NCBI GenBank assembly: GCA_965218495.1 | Contig: OZ244626.1 | Location: 4,340,001 to 4,404,000 of the forward strand | Direction of reading: 5' to 3' | Source: G965218495 sp965218495 | GTDB lineage: Bacteria; Bacteroidota; Rhodothermia; Rhodothermales; Bin80 | Length of the DNA stretch: 64,000 bases | Part shown: in pieces, positions 1-9,642 of the stretch | Layout: every line of letters starts with the position of its first letter | Position numbering within the stretch: the stretch's first letter is position 1 | Made by a program: the position numbers and the translations under genes | Notes under the pieces: generated by a model | Databases searched by the model: none | Seen by the model: the letters and a program-made list of their open reading frames with translations, nothing else | What the model was told of the DNA's origin: nothing

Positions 1-899
1 GTATGGGGTTGAGTGCCAGCAGCATTGGCAACGTCTTCGTTACGCAGACGGCAGCGCTACTGAAGGAATTCGAGACGCGCCGATTCGATCAGCACACCTT
101 TGCGGTGCTCCTGCTTGATGGCAAGTATTTGGCTGGTGTGCAGATGATCGTAGCGATGGGCATCACGACCGAGGGCGAGAAGGTCGTGCTGGGCTTTGCG
201 GAAAGTCGTACCGAGAACAGTGCGCAGGTGCAGTCGCTGTTGCAGGATTTGTTGCGTCGGGGCTTCACCCATACCGACAAGCTGTTGGTACAGGTGGACG
301 GCAGCCGCGGGCTTCGCAAGGGGATCAGTGCGGTGTTTGGGGATGCGGTCGTATTCCAGCGCTGCCAATGGCACAAGCGTACCAATGTGACGCGTCACAT
401 CAAGAGCGAGCCAGCGGCCACGCATATGAAGCGTCGGCTTCAGGCGGCATGGGAACTGCCCACGTACAAGGAGGCACGGGCGGCGCTTGTGTCGCTGCAT
501 GAAACGCTGCAGCGATCGTGTCCGAAGGCCGCGCGCAGTCTGGAGGAGGGTTTGGAGGATACGCTGACGCTTCACCGGTTGGGGGTGCGGAACCAGGCTG
601 TCAGAGACAGTCTGAAGACGACGAACATCATCGAGAACCTCAACAGCATTATAGCGAACCGATCACGGAACGTGAAGCGCTGGGGATCATCGGAGATGCG
701 TCAGCGCTGGTGCGGGGCGATATTCATGCAGTACGAGTCGAATCTGAAGCCGATACGCCGGGAGGACATGAAGGAGCTGACCCAGGCGTTGACCACCTCC
801 GGGGGTCGAGGGGTTAGTGGGGATTCGGTCTGCCGGCCCCAAAGGACTGCAAAGGCAACACCTGGCGCTCAATGCCCGCGCGCAGTAGTGCGCTGCTGA
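1..899 (+). CDS. IS256-family (mutator-type) transposase, C-terminal part
   Basis: DDE transposase of an IS256-type insertion sequence, cut by the left window edge. By alignment with the full copy at 38501-39817, the frame continues leftwards and the ATG at position 3 is an internal methionine, not the start. The visible part contains all three catalytic positions: the aspartate in LLLDGKYL, the aspartate in VQVDGSRGL and the glutamate in TNIIENLNS. It differs from the second copy by only a scatter of substitutions (for example V/A, E/A and R/H changes), so the two copies diverged recently or are being homogenised. The enzyme would bind the terminal inverted repeats and catalyse cut-and-paste or copy-out transposition. 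The coding part seen here is intact; the nested ISL3 element sits downstream of the stop codon. Confidence 0.9.
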   Translation, partial: MGLSASSIGNVFVTQTAALLKEFETRRFDQHTFAVLLLDGKYLAGVQMIVAMGITTEGEKVVLGFAESRTENSAQVQSLLQDLLRRGFTHTDKLLVQVDGSRGLRKGISAVFGDAVVFQRCQWHKRTNVTRHIKSEPAATHMKRRLQAAWELPTYKEARAALVSLHETLQRSCPKAARSLEEGLEDTLTLHRLGVRNQAVRDSLKTTNIIENLNSIIANRSRNVKRWGSSEMRQRWCGAIFMQYESNLKPIRREDMKELTQALTTSGGRGVSGDSVCRPQRTAKATPGAQCPRAVVRC

Positions 900-1130
900 C
901 GCTGGCATAAGCAAAACCCGCAGCTGTCCGGACGCTCTGAGGCGCTGCACCCTGCCAAGATCGCCGCTTACGCGTGCAATCAGAGGATACCTGCGGGATT
1001 TCGTGCCCGAGAAGTCACTCCACGAGCCTGCCTGCGCCCGAAAATCCGCGTGTGAGCACGCATTTGGGCCCATATAAGCTTGCACCGTCCCATTTGCACC
1101 CACACACTCGGCCCGTAGCGCCATCTATTG

Positions 1131-1138
1131 CCAAAAGA
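1131..1138. repeat. 8-bp target-site duplication, left copy
   Basis: ccaaaaga lies directly left of the ISL3-type element and is repeated directly after it at 2547-2554. The uninterrupted sequence is present once in the second IS256-type copy, near 40050-40058. This proves a clean insertion; an 8-bp duplication is usual for the ISL3 family. Confidence 0.9.
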
Positions 1139-2546
1139 GGCTCTACCCCTTTTTTAGTGGGTAAACTCACCTGCGGACGCTGCGGGGTATAGATCCAGGC
1201 CTCCGAGGTGAAAGTAAATGGCGTTGGCAAACCGCCGTTTGTTGCGGAAGCCCCTGCTGCGCACTTTGATTGTTTTGATCCTGCTGTTGATGCCTTCCGC
1301 AGGGCCATTGCTCACCTTCAGGATGATCGCATTGAGGATACCCCACAGGTGTGTCTTGATGGTTCTGGCGGCTGCCTTGACAGGTTCCAGCCGACACCGC
1401 ATGGCCCACGACAACCATCGCTCCCAACCCTTGCGCGCCCATGTGCGGTGGACATAATGCCACAACTGCAGGGCCATTTCCTTGATAGCCCACGCGCGGG
1501 CCGTCTTCAACGTGCTGGTACGCAACTGCTGGAAGCGCGCCTTCTGCTTAGCAGACATGTTGGCCGGGTGAGTCAACCAATCATACTTGGTTCCCTTGAG
1601 GTCTTCCAGGCCTTCCTTCATCAATGCCCGGTGCTCCTGGCGCCGAACCTTGTCCACGGCAGCTCCCAGACATTTCACTACGTGGAATTTGTCAAAGGCC
1701 ACCTTCCGTTGCGCCTCTGGCACATGCTCCAGCGTGGCGTTGATGTAGGCCGGCCACATGTCCATGCTGACACTCTCGATGCCCTCCAGCTGCTCCAAAG
1801 TGAGCCCAGCATACCAACGCGTAAGTGTTTCTTTCTTACGGTCTTCGCCCACATGCAGCACCGTACCCGCCTTCGCATCCGAAACAATGGTGACATACGC
1901 ATGACGCTTGCGAAAAGAGGTCTCATCCACGCCAATATGGGCAACATCCCGTTCCTTCCTCCGCGCAAGGCCGCGTTGCACCGCGCGCTGCATGATCCCG
2001 TCTATCGCATTCCAGCTCACCCCCATCAGGCGGGACACCGCCGACACACTCGCCTCCTGCAGCCAATCAATCACCAGCGCCTCAAACCCTGCAGTGAACC
2101 GTGACATAGGTTCCGCCCACGGAATCGACACGGTGCGCACTCCATGCTCCGGACATTCCACGCGGGGAAGTTGCGCAACCACCATCGTGCGATACTCGCA
2201 CAAATCCAGGTGACGCCATTGCCGAGAACGGTGGTCGTAGCCCGGACACGCCAAGCCGCACTCCGGACAAGGCAGCTGATGGCCGTCCTCGCAAACTACA
2301 TGAATCCGGACTTCTTGCGCCTCATGCGCAAACGTCACCTCGGAAACCTTCCAGGGAGCCTGGATGCCCAAGAGGCAACCTATATCATCAGTCTTTAGTT
2401 GTGACATATCGTTGCTGGGGTTAGAGAACGTGTGCGCCATCGTGATGATGGCCTTGAAACAGATAAGAAACGGGTATGAATCCGCATCATCTCATATCGT
2501 TTCCCGTTGAATGAAACGCTGTACCCATCTAAAATGGGGAAGAGCC
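1139..2546 (-). mobile_element. ISL3-family insertion sequence, complete, 1408 bp
   Basis: The ends are imperfect inverted repeats: GGCTCTACCCCTTTTTTAG on the left and, read inwards, GGCTCTTCCCCATTTTAG on the right. Both begin with GGCTCT, typical of ISL3 elements. It is flanked by the 8-bp duplication ccaaaaga. The element carries one transposase gene and is inserted into the non-coding tail of IS256-type copy 1. Confidence 0.92.
1154..2440 (-). CDS. ISL3-family transposase
   Basis: Full-length 428-residue transposase of the nested ISL3 element. The N-terminal third holds the Cys-rich zinc-finger region typical of the family (CPECGLACPGYDHR, then a second cluster at VECPEHGVR), followed by a helix-turn-helix region (SVSAVSRLMGVSW). 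The DDE core shows HIGVDETSF, then SVSMDMWPAY, and the late glutamate in GPAEGINSRIK. The C-terminal RGFRNKRRFANAIYFHLGGL is the standard family ending. An alternative start is the methionine at residue 12 (MSQLKTDD), which matches family starts better. The gene fills the element apart from the terminal repeats and looks intact, so the element may still move. Confidence 0.93.
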   Translation of the reverse strand: MAHTFSNPSNDMSQLKTDDIGCLLGIQAPWKVSEVTFAHEAQEVRIHVVCEDGHQLPCPECGLACPGYDHRSRQWRHLDLCEYRTMVVAQLPRVECPEHGVRTVSIPWAEPMSRFTAGFEALVIDWLQEASVSAVSRLMGVSWNAIDGIMQRAVQRGLARRKERDVAHIGVDETSFRKRHAYVTIVSDAKAGTVLHVGEDRKKETLTRWYAGLTLEQLEGIESVSMDMWPAYINATLEHVPEAQRKVAFDKFHVVKCLGAAVDKVRRQEHRALMKEGLEDLKGTKYDWLTHPANMSAKQKARFQQLRTSTLKTARAWAIKEMALQLWHYVHRTWARKGWERWLSWAMRCRLEPVKAAARTIKTHLWGILNAIILKVSNGPAEGINSRIKTIKVRSRGFRNKRRFANAIYFHLGGLDLYPAASAGEFTH

Positions 2547-2554
2547 CCAAAAGA
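2547..2554. repeat. 8-bp target-site duplication, right copy
   Basis: Second ccaaaaga copy, directly right of the ISL3-type element; partner of 1131-1138. The host IS256-type sequence resumes from here to its right end at 2618. Confidence 0.9.
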
Positions 2555-2877
2555 TATCTACTTTGAGGGCCCATCTCGGCAGAAGCCGCCGAAACCCAAC
2601 TAAAAAATGTGCAATCCCCGATTTGGGGTTGAACTACTCGATGAGCAGATCAAAGGAGGCGGATGACGTGCTTCTGCCGGCGAATTAGTAGCGGCGGTGT
2701 AGGGGACCCGCATGACGGTGCGGATCGGTGGTGCCCGGTGGCTCCTCCGGCCAATGCGTGCAACACCCAGGATGCGCTAGTTCTCCGACTCCAGTGCCTT
2801 GCACCGCATTAGAAGAACCCACGCAGTCACCGGTCCCCGAATACCCAGATAACTTCCAATCAACGAGTCGCGTCATC

Positions 2878-3137
2878 ATGACACTGCGAACACTTCGCAG
2901 CATCGCTGTAGCGGCGATACTCGTGGGGCTCAGCTAAGCGCTGGTAATGGGGACAGCGGCGACCCAGTCCGATACAAACACGATCGAGGCCATAACCATC
3001 CACCCGCCCGTCGCTTCCCGTTTCCAGTGCTCCGAATACGCGCTCGGCGGAGAGGACCACGTGCCCGACGCGCTCGCTGCCGACTGTGTCGTTGTGCGGC
3101 GGAGCGGCGGGCGGAAATCGACCGTGGCCAAGTGCTG
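2878..3137 (+). pseudogene. Remnant of a secreted protein N-terminus
   Basis: The stretch from 2619 to 3142 contains no intact gene. From an ATG at 2878 a hydrophobic signal-peptide-like start (MTLRTLRSIAVAAILVGLS) is followed by a TAA stop at 2936, after which the same frame continues with protein-like sequence (GGEDHVPDALAADCVVVR) to the edge of the converging efflux permease gene. I read this as a signal-peptide protein broken by a nonsense mutation and truncated. The second half faintly recalls secreted M23-type peptidases, but I cannot support that assignment. Confidence 0.3.
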
Positions 3138-3142
3138 CGCAC

Positions 3143-6100
3143 CTATGCAGATCGGCCAGAAAGCCCGCGGCGAATCAAGCTATCCAAGCGATGGTGCAGC
3201 ATCATGAGCGCTGGCACCAAAATCATCAGGATAGCCGTGGCAAACAGCACGCCAACACCGAGGCTTACCGCCATAGGAATGAGGAACTGTGCCTGCGTAC
3301 TCCGCTCAAGAATAAGGGGGAGCACACCTAGGAACGTGGTTAGAGACGTAAGCAGGATTGGGCGAAAACGAGCCTTTCCGCCTTCCCAGATGGCTTCTTC
3401 CATAGATGCCCCCGCCCGCCTCCTCTCGTTGATGAAATCAATAAGTACCAGCGAATCATTAATTACAATTCCGCTAAGCGCCACAATGCCAAACAGGCTG
3501 AGCATGCTCAGGCTCAGGCCCATGACGATATGTCCAACCAGTGCGCCAATAAAGCCAAACGGGATCGCGGCCAAAATTATGAAGGGCTGGATATACGAAC
3601 GAAAAGGAATGGCCAGGAGTGCGTACATCACAAGCAGGGCGATGGCGAAGCCTCTTGCGAGTGCGTCCACAGCATCAGCCTGCTGTCGCTGCTCTCCTTC
3701 GAAGCTTACGCGGAAACCTGGAATACCAACCTGCATAGCCGGGATGATTCCCGCTTCCAGGCGGCCGATGACCGCATTCAGTGTGTTCTGCTCTTCATTG
3801 ACGTCCGCTGTGACCGTAACCACGCGGCGGCGGTCACGTCGGTTTATGGTGGATGGTCCGGCACCAAAGCGTGCCTCAGCAACTTCGCTCAGCGGAACCT
3901 CGGCTCCGGCGGGCGTCCGTATACGGAGCCGCTGCAGGTCCGCCGGAGTATTGCGTTCATCCCTGGGCAGGCGGACCATCACCCTAACGTCGTCTCTTCC
4001 CCGCTGAATGCGCACGGCTTCGGCACCAAAGAAGGCGCTACGCACCTGCTGTGCCATGTCTTCAAAAGTCAGCCCAAGGGAGCGGGATTCCGGGAGCAAT
4101 TCCAACTGAACTTCCCGTTTACCCCCGTCGCGATCATCATCAATGTTGGAAACACCCGCAATCCTCGTGAGCTCGTCCCGAAAGCGCGTCGCTGCTTCAT
4201 CCAGTGCCTGTGCAGAGGGCGCAGTCAGTTCTGCCCGAATGCTGCTTCCTAGAGCGAGCAGTGCAGCCTGGAAAACGAGGGAGTTTACGCCAGGGACCTC
4301 GCCAACCTTTTCACGCCACCTCTCCTCAAATCTGAGTGAAGGGAGCTTGCGTATTTCGGCGCTAACCAGCTCAAAGTTGACCTCGCCCAGGTGCGACTGG
4401 ACAATGAGATGCTGGTCGGCCGACATCGGTCCGAACATGAGGGAGGGATGGTCACCGACTATAGACATCGTATTCGTCACGAGAGGCGGATGACTCTCTG
4501 GAAGGCCGGCTTGTAGTTCGGCGGCTGCTTCATGGCCCTTTGCTTCCACGAATTCGGTTATCTGCCGCGTCCTTTCGGCGGTTGTACCCAACGGCATTTC
4601 GATGCGCGCAGACACTACTTCGCCTTCGATTTCAGGGACAAAAATGAACTGTATCAATCCACCACCCACGAATGCGAGTGACAAAGCGATCAGGACCACC
4701 GAGCTGGCCAGCACAAGAACGTAGCGCCGCGTGGTGAAGCGCAACACGAGGTCCAGTGGACCATGTATGAAGCGCTGCAGAGCCCGGGTCGTAGCAGACT
4801 GAATGTATTCCAGCCGCCGCATCACCACACCAGGATTTGCATTCCTCTTCATGTGCGACAGATGGGCCGGCAGGATGAAGAGCGCTTCTATCAGGGAAAA
4901 CACCAGAACTGTGATGGCAACCGTCGGGATGGACCGCATTAACTTGCCCATTGATCCCGGCACAAAAAGCATCGGCGAAAACGCCGCAATGGTCGTAAAG
5001 ACAGCAAAGGACACGGGGACGCACAGGCGCGTGGCTCCTTTAACTGCGGCACGCAAGGGCGGTACACCACGCTCCTGCTCCCTGTATATGTTTTCACCTA
5101 TTACTATTGCGTCGTCGACCACAATTCCAATGGCGACAACGAAGGCAAACAGGGAGGTCATGTCTATGGAAACTCCCAATAGCGCCATTACCGTAAACGA
5201 GCCTACAAAAGACAGTATGAGGCCCAAGGCAGTCCAGAGTGCCAACTGAAGGTTCATGAACAGGATCAAGGCCAGGGTAACAAGTATGAATCCTGCTATT
5301 CCATTGTTGATCAGAAGATTGAGGCGGCTTCTCAGGTAGTAGTGCTCGTTGCGCCACGTATCCACGGAAATCCCCTCCGGTACCCGCGTACGAAAGCCTG
5401 CCAGATACTCTTCAGCGGCTTCAGCGATATCAAGTACGCGTTCGTCACCCGTGCGGGAAACGGAAACCAGGACCGCCGGTTGCCCTCCAAATCGCGCAAT
5501 AAGGTCCTCATCCTTAAATCCATCCGTGACAGTGGCGAGATCGGCGAGGCGAACGGTGGCACCTGCTGGGCTCGCCAGAACGATAATGTCCTCAAAATCT
5601 CTTGCCGTATAGTTCTGGCCCTTGGATCGAACCAGAATCTCTTCACTGCGTGTCTCCAGAGTTCCGCCAGGTAGGTCCAAGCTTCCACGACGCACGGCAG
5701 TCGCCACGTCGGAAAGACGCAATCCATAGGCGGCCAGCGTGCTCTCCGAGACCTCAATCGATATCTCGTAGTCCCGCACGCCCGTCATACGCACGAAAGA
5801 GATTTCGTCAAGCGCCGTCAGGTCATCCTTGACCTGCTGCGCCAGTGCCTTGAGGGTGTGCTCGCTGGCATCCCCGTAAATGGCAATCTGGAGCACATTC
5901 CTGCGGTTGGTCAGCTCCCGCACTACCGGACGCTCCGCTTCGGCGGGAAACGTATTGATTCGATCCACACCGCTCTTGATGTCATTGAGTGCCTTGTCAA
6001 CGTCAGCGCCCAGCTTCAGACGCACCGTCACGACGCCGACATTTTCTGCGGCAACGGAAGAGATCTGATCAATGCCGTCCACACCCTCAATGGATTCCTC

Positions 6101-6304
6101 TATGCGCCGCACGACCCCGTCTTCCACTTCTTCGGGGGAAGCACCACGGTAGTCCGTGCGGATTTCGACGGCATCAAGGCTGGCCTCCTGAAAGACCTCC
6201 TGCGGGATTCTCGATACGTTGAGGATTCCGAGGAACAGAATCAGCAGCATCAGCAGGTTTGCCGCGACGCTGTTCTGCGCCATGTAGGCAATGGCTTTCC
6301 TCAT
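3143..6304 (-). CDS. RND-family efflux transporter, inner-membrane permease subunit
   Basis: A 1053-residue AcrB/MdtB-like permease that uses the proton gradient to push substrates from periplasm or inner leaflet into an outer-membrane duct. It begins with the usual amphipathic N-terminus and first membrane helix (MRKAIAYMAQNSVAANLLML), followed by the first porter domain. The helix-4 proton-relay motif VDDAIVIGENIYRE with its paired aspartates sits near residue 400, and the second half repeats the helix cluster (LSLSMLSLFGIVALSGIVIND). Length matches the family. It is the last gene of a leftward operon, 23 bases after the membrane-fusion gene and below the outer-membrane factor. The substrate cannot be read from sequence; drugs, bile-like amphiphiles and metals are all possible, though no metal-binding Met cluster is evident. 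Confidence 0.95.
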   Translation of the reverse strand: MRKAIAYMAQNSVAANLLMLLILFLGILNVSRIPQEVFQEASLDAVEIRTDYRGASPEEVEDGVVRRIEESIEGVDGIDQISSVAAENVGVVTVRLKLGADVDKALNDIKSGVDRINTFPAEAERPVVRELTNRRNVLQIAIYGDASEHTLKALAQQVKDDLTALDEISFVRMTGVRDYEISIEVSESTLAAYGLRLSDVATAVRRGSLDLPGGTLETRSEEILVRSKGQNYTARDFEDIIVLASPAGATVRLADLATVTDGFKDEDLIARFGGQPAVLVSVSRTGDERVLDIAEAAEEYLAGFRTRVPEGISVDTWRNEHYYLRSRLNLLINNGIAGFILVTLALILFMNLQLALWTALGLILSFVGSFTVMALLGVSIDMTSLFAFVVAIGIVVDDAIVIGENIYREQERGVPPLRAAVKGATRLCVPVSFAVFTTIAAFSPMLFVPGSMGKLMRSIPTVAITVLVFSLIEALFILPAHLSHMKRNANPGVVMRRLEYIQSATTRALQRFIHGPLDLVLRFTTRRYVLVLASSVVLIALSLAFVGGGLIQFIFVPEIEGEVVSARIEMPLGTTAERTRQITEFVEAKGHEAAAELQAGLPESHPPLVTNTMSIVGDHPSLMFGPMSADQHLIVQSHLGEVNFELVSAEIRKLPSLRFEERWREKVGEVPGVNSLVFQAALLALGSSIRAELTAPSAQALDEAATRFRDELTRIAGVSNIDDDRDGGKREVQLELLPESRSLGLTFEDMAQQVRSAFFGAEAVRIQRGRDDVRVMVRLPRDERNTPADLQRLRIRTPAGAEVPLSEVAEARFGAGPSTINRRDRRRVVTVTADVNEEQNTLNAVIGRLEAGIIPAMQVGIPGFRVSFEGEQRQQADAVDALARGFAIALLVMYALLAIPFRSYIQPFIILAAIPFGFIGALVGHIVMGLSLSMLSLFGIVALSGIVINDSLVLIDFINERRRAGASMEEAIWEGGKARFRPILLTSLTTFLGVLPLILERSTQAQFLIPMAVSLGVGVLFATAILMILVPALMMLHHRLDSLIRRGLSGRSA

Positions 6305-6327
6305 GTCGGCAAGCTCCTTGCTTCTGG

Positions 6328-7503
6328 CTAGTCCGCCCCAGTCCGTACGCGCATGCCGTCGATTACGACATTCAGCATACTTGTTACCACCGAGTCCTCT
6401 GCCGTGACTCCACTCAGAACATAAAGGGTATCCTCCACTTCCTGAATGATCTCCACTGGTCGTGCATACAGGCGGCCTTGGTGGACAACCCAGACCACGC
6501 CGCCGTCCCTCAGGGCTTCACGCGGCAACGTGTAGTATCGATCAAAGTGCCTGCCCTCCAGGTATGCGGTAACGAACGTACCCACCAAAAGCGGCGGGCG
6601 CCCATCTCTACTTTCATAAGGCCTCTGAACACGGACTACCGCACTGAGGGTTCGAGTTGACTCAGCTAGAATCCCTTCCGTGCGATGCACGACACCCTCC
6701 CATTCATGCTCCCCACCGGCATAGCGGACAACAAGTCTGGCACGTGTAGACTCCGTCCCACGAGCCAGCAAGTCACCAAGCAGCGTTACGTCGCGACCTG
6801 CAACGGACACGTTAATCTCGACTTCGTCCGTCCCGTAATAGGAGGCTATCACGTGCCCAAGCCCAACAAATTGCGCAAGACCTGCACCCTTGGTCCGCAA
6901 GCGCCCGTTGTAAGGGGCGGTGATCCGTGTCCTTCTGAGACGCGCCTCGGCATCGTGCAGGCGCGCCTGTGCGCTTTGAAGCTGCGCGACTGCAGCATTC
7001 CACTGCGGCTCCTTGAAGACAAGACTGCCGAGCTCAGTGCTGTCGAGCTGCCGGTGGACGCCAGTCCGGCTTTCCAGAAGCGCCCATTCCTCCTTTGAAA
7101 CGGCCATCTCCTCTTCGGCTCTCAGCAAATCGAACTGCCGCTGTACTACCTCGGCCCGCGCTACAGTGACCGCGTTGGCGTAATCGGTCGAATCAATTCT
7201 GAGAATTTCTTCACCCTGCCGGAACGCACCGCCAGTGACAAATTCTTCTGCAACCCAGGTGATCCTTCCCGCAACTTCGGCTACAAGGGTCACTTCCCGC
7301 AGCGGTCGAACAGTCCCATTGCCGAGTATCACGACACGCCCTTCGTGCGCCGAAGGTGTAACCGTCGTGACGGCGGGAAAGACCTGCTCCGACTTTGCTT
7401 CCTGATCGCTGGAGCGCGGCTCCGATAGCATTCTCGGCAAGACTATGGCGCCTGCAATAACGGCGATGGCACCTACAATAAGTACGAGTCCTCCTCGCTT
7501 CAT
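6328..7503 (-). CDS. RND efflux periplasmic adaptor (membrane-fusion protein)
   Basis: 391-residue HlyD/AcrA-type adaptor that bridges the inner-membrane permease and the outer-membrane channel. It has an N-terminal membrane anchor (LVLIVGAIAVIAGAIVLP, residues 6-23). A lipoyl/barrel half (GTVRPLREVTLVAEVAGRI) follows, then a coiled-coil hairpin of about 80 residues (AEVVQRQFDLLRAEEEMAVS to QSAQARLHDAEARLRR), the return lipoyl strand (TRITAPYNGRL), and beta-barrel and membrane-proximal domains. There is no lipobox cysteine, so it is anchored by the helix. It lies between the outer-membrane factor and the permease with gaps of 39 and 23 bases, consistent with one transcript. Confidence 0.95.
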   Translation of the reverse strand: MKRGGLVLIVGAIAVIAGAIVLPRMLSEPRSSDQEAKSEQVFPAVTTVTPSAHEGRVVILGNGTVRPLREVTLVAEVAGRITWVAEEFVTGGAFRQGEEILRIDSTDYANAVTVARAEVVQRQFDLLRAEEEMAVSKEEWALLESRTGVHRQLDSTELGSLVFKEPQWNAAVAQLQSAQARLHDAEARLRRTRITAPYNGRLRTKGAGLAQFVGLGHVIASYYGTDEVEINVSVAGRDVTLLGDLLARGTESTRARLVVRYAGGEHEWEGVVHRTEGILAESTRTLSAVVRVQRPYESRDGRPPLLVGTFVTAYLEGRHFDRYYTLPREALRDGGVVWVVHQGRLYARPVEIIQEVEDTLYVLSGVTAEDSVVTSMLNVVIDGMRVRTGAD

Positions 7504-7542
7504 GACGGCTACATGTGCTCAGACAAAGGCATCGGCGGTAAT

Positions 7543-9081
7543 CTACGGTGCTCCAGGCTCGAATTGCGCCAGTTCGTGAATCCAAGCCCCGCCAAGGGAC
7601 CTGTGTACCGCCAAGCGAGCTTCGGCCAGAGCACGGCGGGATTCCGTTAGTGCCATTTCCGACAGAGCAAGGTTGCGCTGGGCCTCCAGCAACCCCAGGT
7701 AGTCGCCCGTACCGCGAATATAGCGACGCTCCTGACCACGGGCCCTTTCCCGAGCCGCGTCTTGGGAGGCTGTAAGGAAAGCATGCCGCTCCTTCAGCTT
7801 GCCGTAGTTAACGAGCGCCGACTCCACGTCCCTGAAGGCCATGAGCACGGTCTTTTCATATTGGGCTGCCAGCTGCTCGTACTGGGCCCAGGCTACCCTG
7901 ATATTGGCCTGGATTTTACCGGCACTGAATATGGGGGCCGTAAGACTAGTGCCAAAAAGCCAAAACTTCTGACTGGTCTGCACGATATCGGACAGCACGC
8001 TGCTTTGCGTGCCGGCCGCCCCGGTCAGCGAAAAACTGGGGAACCGGGCGGCGCGTGCTACGCCAATGCGCTCACGGGCGGCTTCCAAGCGCTGAAATGC
8101 GGCAACCACATCCGGCCGCTCCTGCAGTAAATCGGAAGGCAGGCCACTCGGTATTTCATCCAAGGCATACGTGTAGGCACTCTCAGGTACGAGCATGGTG
8201 TCCGCCGGCACCCGGTAGCGCCCAAGAAGCAGAGACAGTCGTCCTCGGGCTGCCTCCAGTTGGCTTTCGAGCACGGGCAGCTCCGCTTTGGTAGCATTGA
8301 GCTCCTGCTGAACGGCGTAGAACTCCAAGGAGGATATCAGACCCCGTTCGTACCGATCGGACGTGATCTTGGCCCGCTCCGCGAGGAGACTCACGCTTTC
8401 GCGCGTCAGCGCAAGAGTGCGCTGACGCGCGGCGATCTCGAAATACGTAGCAACCGCTTCACCGATTACGCCCAAGAGTACCGTACGTACGTCGGACTGC
8501 GTGGCAAACAGCTCCCGCAGCGCTGCCCGCTTCGTCCCCCGCACTCGTCCCCAAAAGTCAATTTCGTACGAAAACCCAAGCGAGGCGCTATAGGTAGTGA
8601 ATTCGAACCGGTCGGGAAACGCAGGTCCGCCCGGGACACTGATACGATCTCCTAACTGTCCTCCTATGCCCGTGTTGGAAGGTGTATCCTGCTGCTCGCG
8701 CCGTGCAGCCAGTTCCGCTGCTGGAAACTGCCCAGCCCGCGCAATGCGAAATCGGCTTTGTAGTTCCGCCACGCGAGCCACAGCTACACGCAGGTCCAGA
8801 TTGCGCGCAATGACAGAATCCACCAACTGATTCAAGTGCGGATCTCCAAAGCCGCGCCACCAGTAGTGCTGTGCACCCCTGGCAGCAAGTGCAGCAGCTT
8901 CGAATTGTTCGGGAAGGGCCTGTACGGGATCCTCCAGGCGCGGCGCCATTGAACACCCGGCAAAAGCCGCGGTGGCAAGCAAGCCTATCACAAAAAAGGG
9001 GCGCATGCGCCAAGGCCTACGCGCTCTGCCACGACATGCAACCTCCGTTCGCGAAGGGGGTAAAGCAACCGGATTGGTCAT
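7543..9081 (-). CDS. RND efflux outer-membrane factor (TolC/OprM-type lipoprotein)
   Basis: 512-residue NodT-type outer-membrane channel, first gene of the efflux operon. A lipoprotein signal is visible: a methionine at residue 26 starts MRPFFVIGLLATAAFAGC, with the lipobox cysteine at its end. The real start may therefore be that methionine, at 9006. The mature part shows the two repeated outer-membrane-efflux domains, with long helices (LNQLVDSVIARNLDLRVAVA, then ERIGVARAARFPSFSLTGAA) and the expected closing repeat ending in YLGLLEAQRNLALSEMAL. No regulator gene is adjacent; the upstream 200 bases to 9285 are AT-richer and hold the likely promoter. Confidence 0.93.
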   Translation of the reverse strand: MTNPVALPPSRTEVACRGRARRPWRMRPFFVIGLLATAAFAGCSMAPRLEDPVQALPEQFEAAALAARGAQHYWWRGFGDPHLNQLVDSVIARNLDLRVAVARVAELQSRFRIARAGQFPAAELAARREQQDTPSNTGIGGQLGDRISVPGGPAFPDRFEFTTYSASLGFSYEIDFWGRVRGTKRAALRELFATQSDVRTVLLGVIGEAVATYFEIAARQRTLALTRESVSLLAERAKITSDRYERGLISSLEFYAVQQELNATKAELPVLESQLEAARGRLSLLLGRYRVPADTMLVPESAYTYALDEIPSGLPSDLLQERPDVVAAFQRLEAARERIGVARAARFPSFSLTGAAGTQSSVLSDIVQTSQKFWLFGTSLTAPIFSAGKIQANIRVAWAQYEQLAAQYEKTVLMAFRDVESALVNYGKLKERHAFLTASQDAARERARGQERRYIRGTGDYLGLLEAQRNLALSEMALTESRRALAEARLAVHRSLGGAWIHELAQFEPGAP

Positions 9082-9285
9082 GTGCCTTAGTGCCGTCTCC
9101 TACCACTAATGTTGCAGCAGCGCGAGCATCTGAAACAGTCTAGCTGTTATAGGGATCTGATAAGAACTAACTGTTATGGGAATTGGTGTCAACAAGATAA
9201 TCTGTAGATGCTGAGTGTGCAAACTAGCATGCCCTCTGTGCGTATATTATCTGGGATAATTTGCGATCGGAGTTAGTGAACCGCG

Positions 9286-9642
9286 ATGACCGCTGATGGC
9301 GTCGAGATCCAGACTAGAGCCCAGCTCCCAGCCATGAATAACGACACGACGACTCTCACGTGCGGGATGCCTGAAGCGTCAGCCACGGAGGTGATTCCTC
9401 GCGCTCGCCGCCGCCGATTCCCGGTCACGTACAAGCTGCGGATTCTCAGAGAAGCGGATGAGTGCACTGGCAGCACGGCTGTTGGTGCACTGTTGCGTGA
9501 GGAGGGACTCTATTCGCCACACCTCTTCCAGCGGCGTAAGCAGCACAGCGAGGGCAGGCTGATGTACGTCAAGAGGGACGCCGGCCGATTGTTGACTTCC
9601 TGTGTCGATCGGCGTGGCCTGCGCCCGGCAAATCTAACATGA
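9286..9642 (+). pseudogene. IS3-family OrfA (helix-turn-helix subunit), remnant
   Basis: Encodes a 118-residue protein whose central part (RRRFPVTYKLRILREADEC, then ALLREEGLYSPHLFQRRKQ) is the helix-turn-helix DNA-binding segment of IS3-group OrfA proteins. The usual C-terminal leucine-zipper portion is replaced by unrelated sequence after SEGRLMY. No OrfB follows: the next gene is an unrelated oxygenase. It is therefore a stranded fragment. A decayed OrfB lies 3.4 kb downstream on the opposite strand and is probably from another copy of a related element. Confidence 0.6.

Larger units (their letters stand above)
1..2618 (+). mobile_element. IS256-type element, copy 1 (left part outside window, interrupted by ISL3 element)
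   Basis: The first 1138 bases and bases 2547-2618 are nearly identical to the right part of the complete element at 37457-40120: transposase C-terminus, about 300 bases of non-coding tail, then a right terminal repeat ending gtgcaatccc at 2609-2618. The tail is split at 1138/2547 by an ISL3-type element. The left end and the first gene of this copy lie outside the window. Confidence 0.85.

Noticed and set aside
57..575. Long leftward frame (172 residues) opposite the transposase
   Set aside because: Antisense shadow of the transposase gene; its leading codon positions mirror the true frame.
687..1124. 145-residue leftward frame conserved in both IS256-type copies (also 39605-40042)
   Set aside because: It is conserved because the two element copies are almost identical at the DNA level. 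It overlaps the transposase end and tail on the opposite strand, has low-complexity residues and resembles no family.
3027..4007. Rightward frame of 326 residues across the RND permease gene
   Set aside because: Serine/arginine-rich shadow on the strand opposite a clear permease; the permease matches its family over full length.
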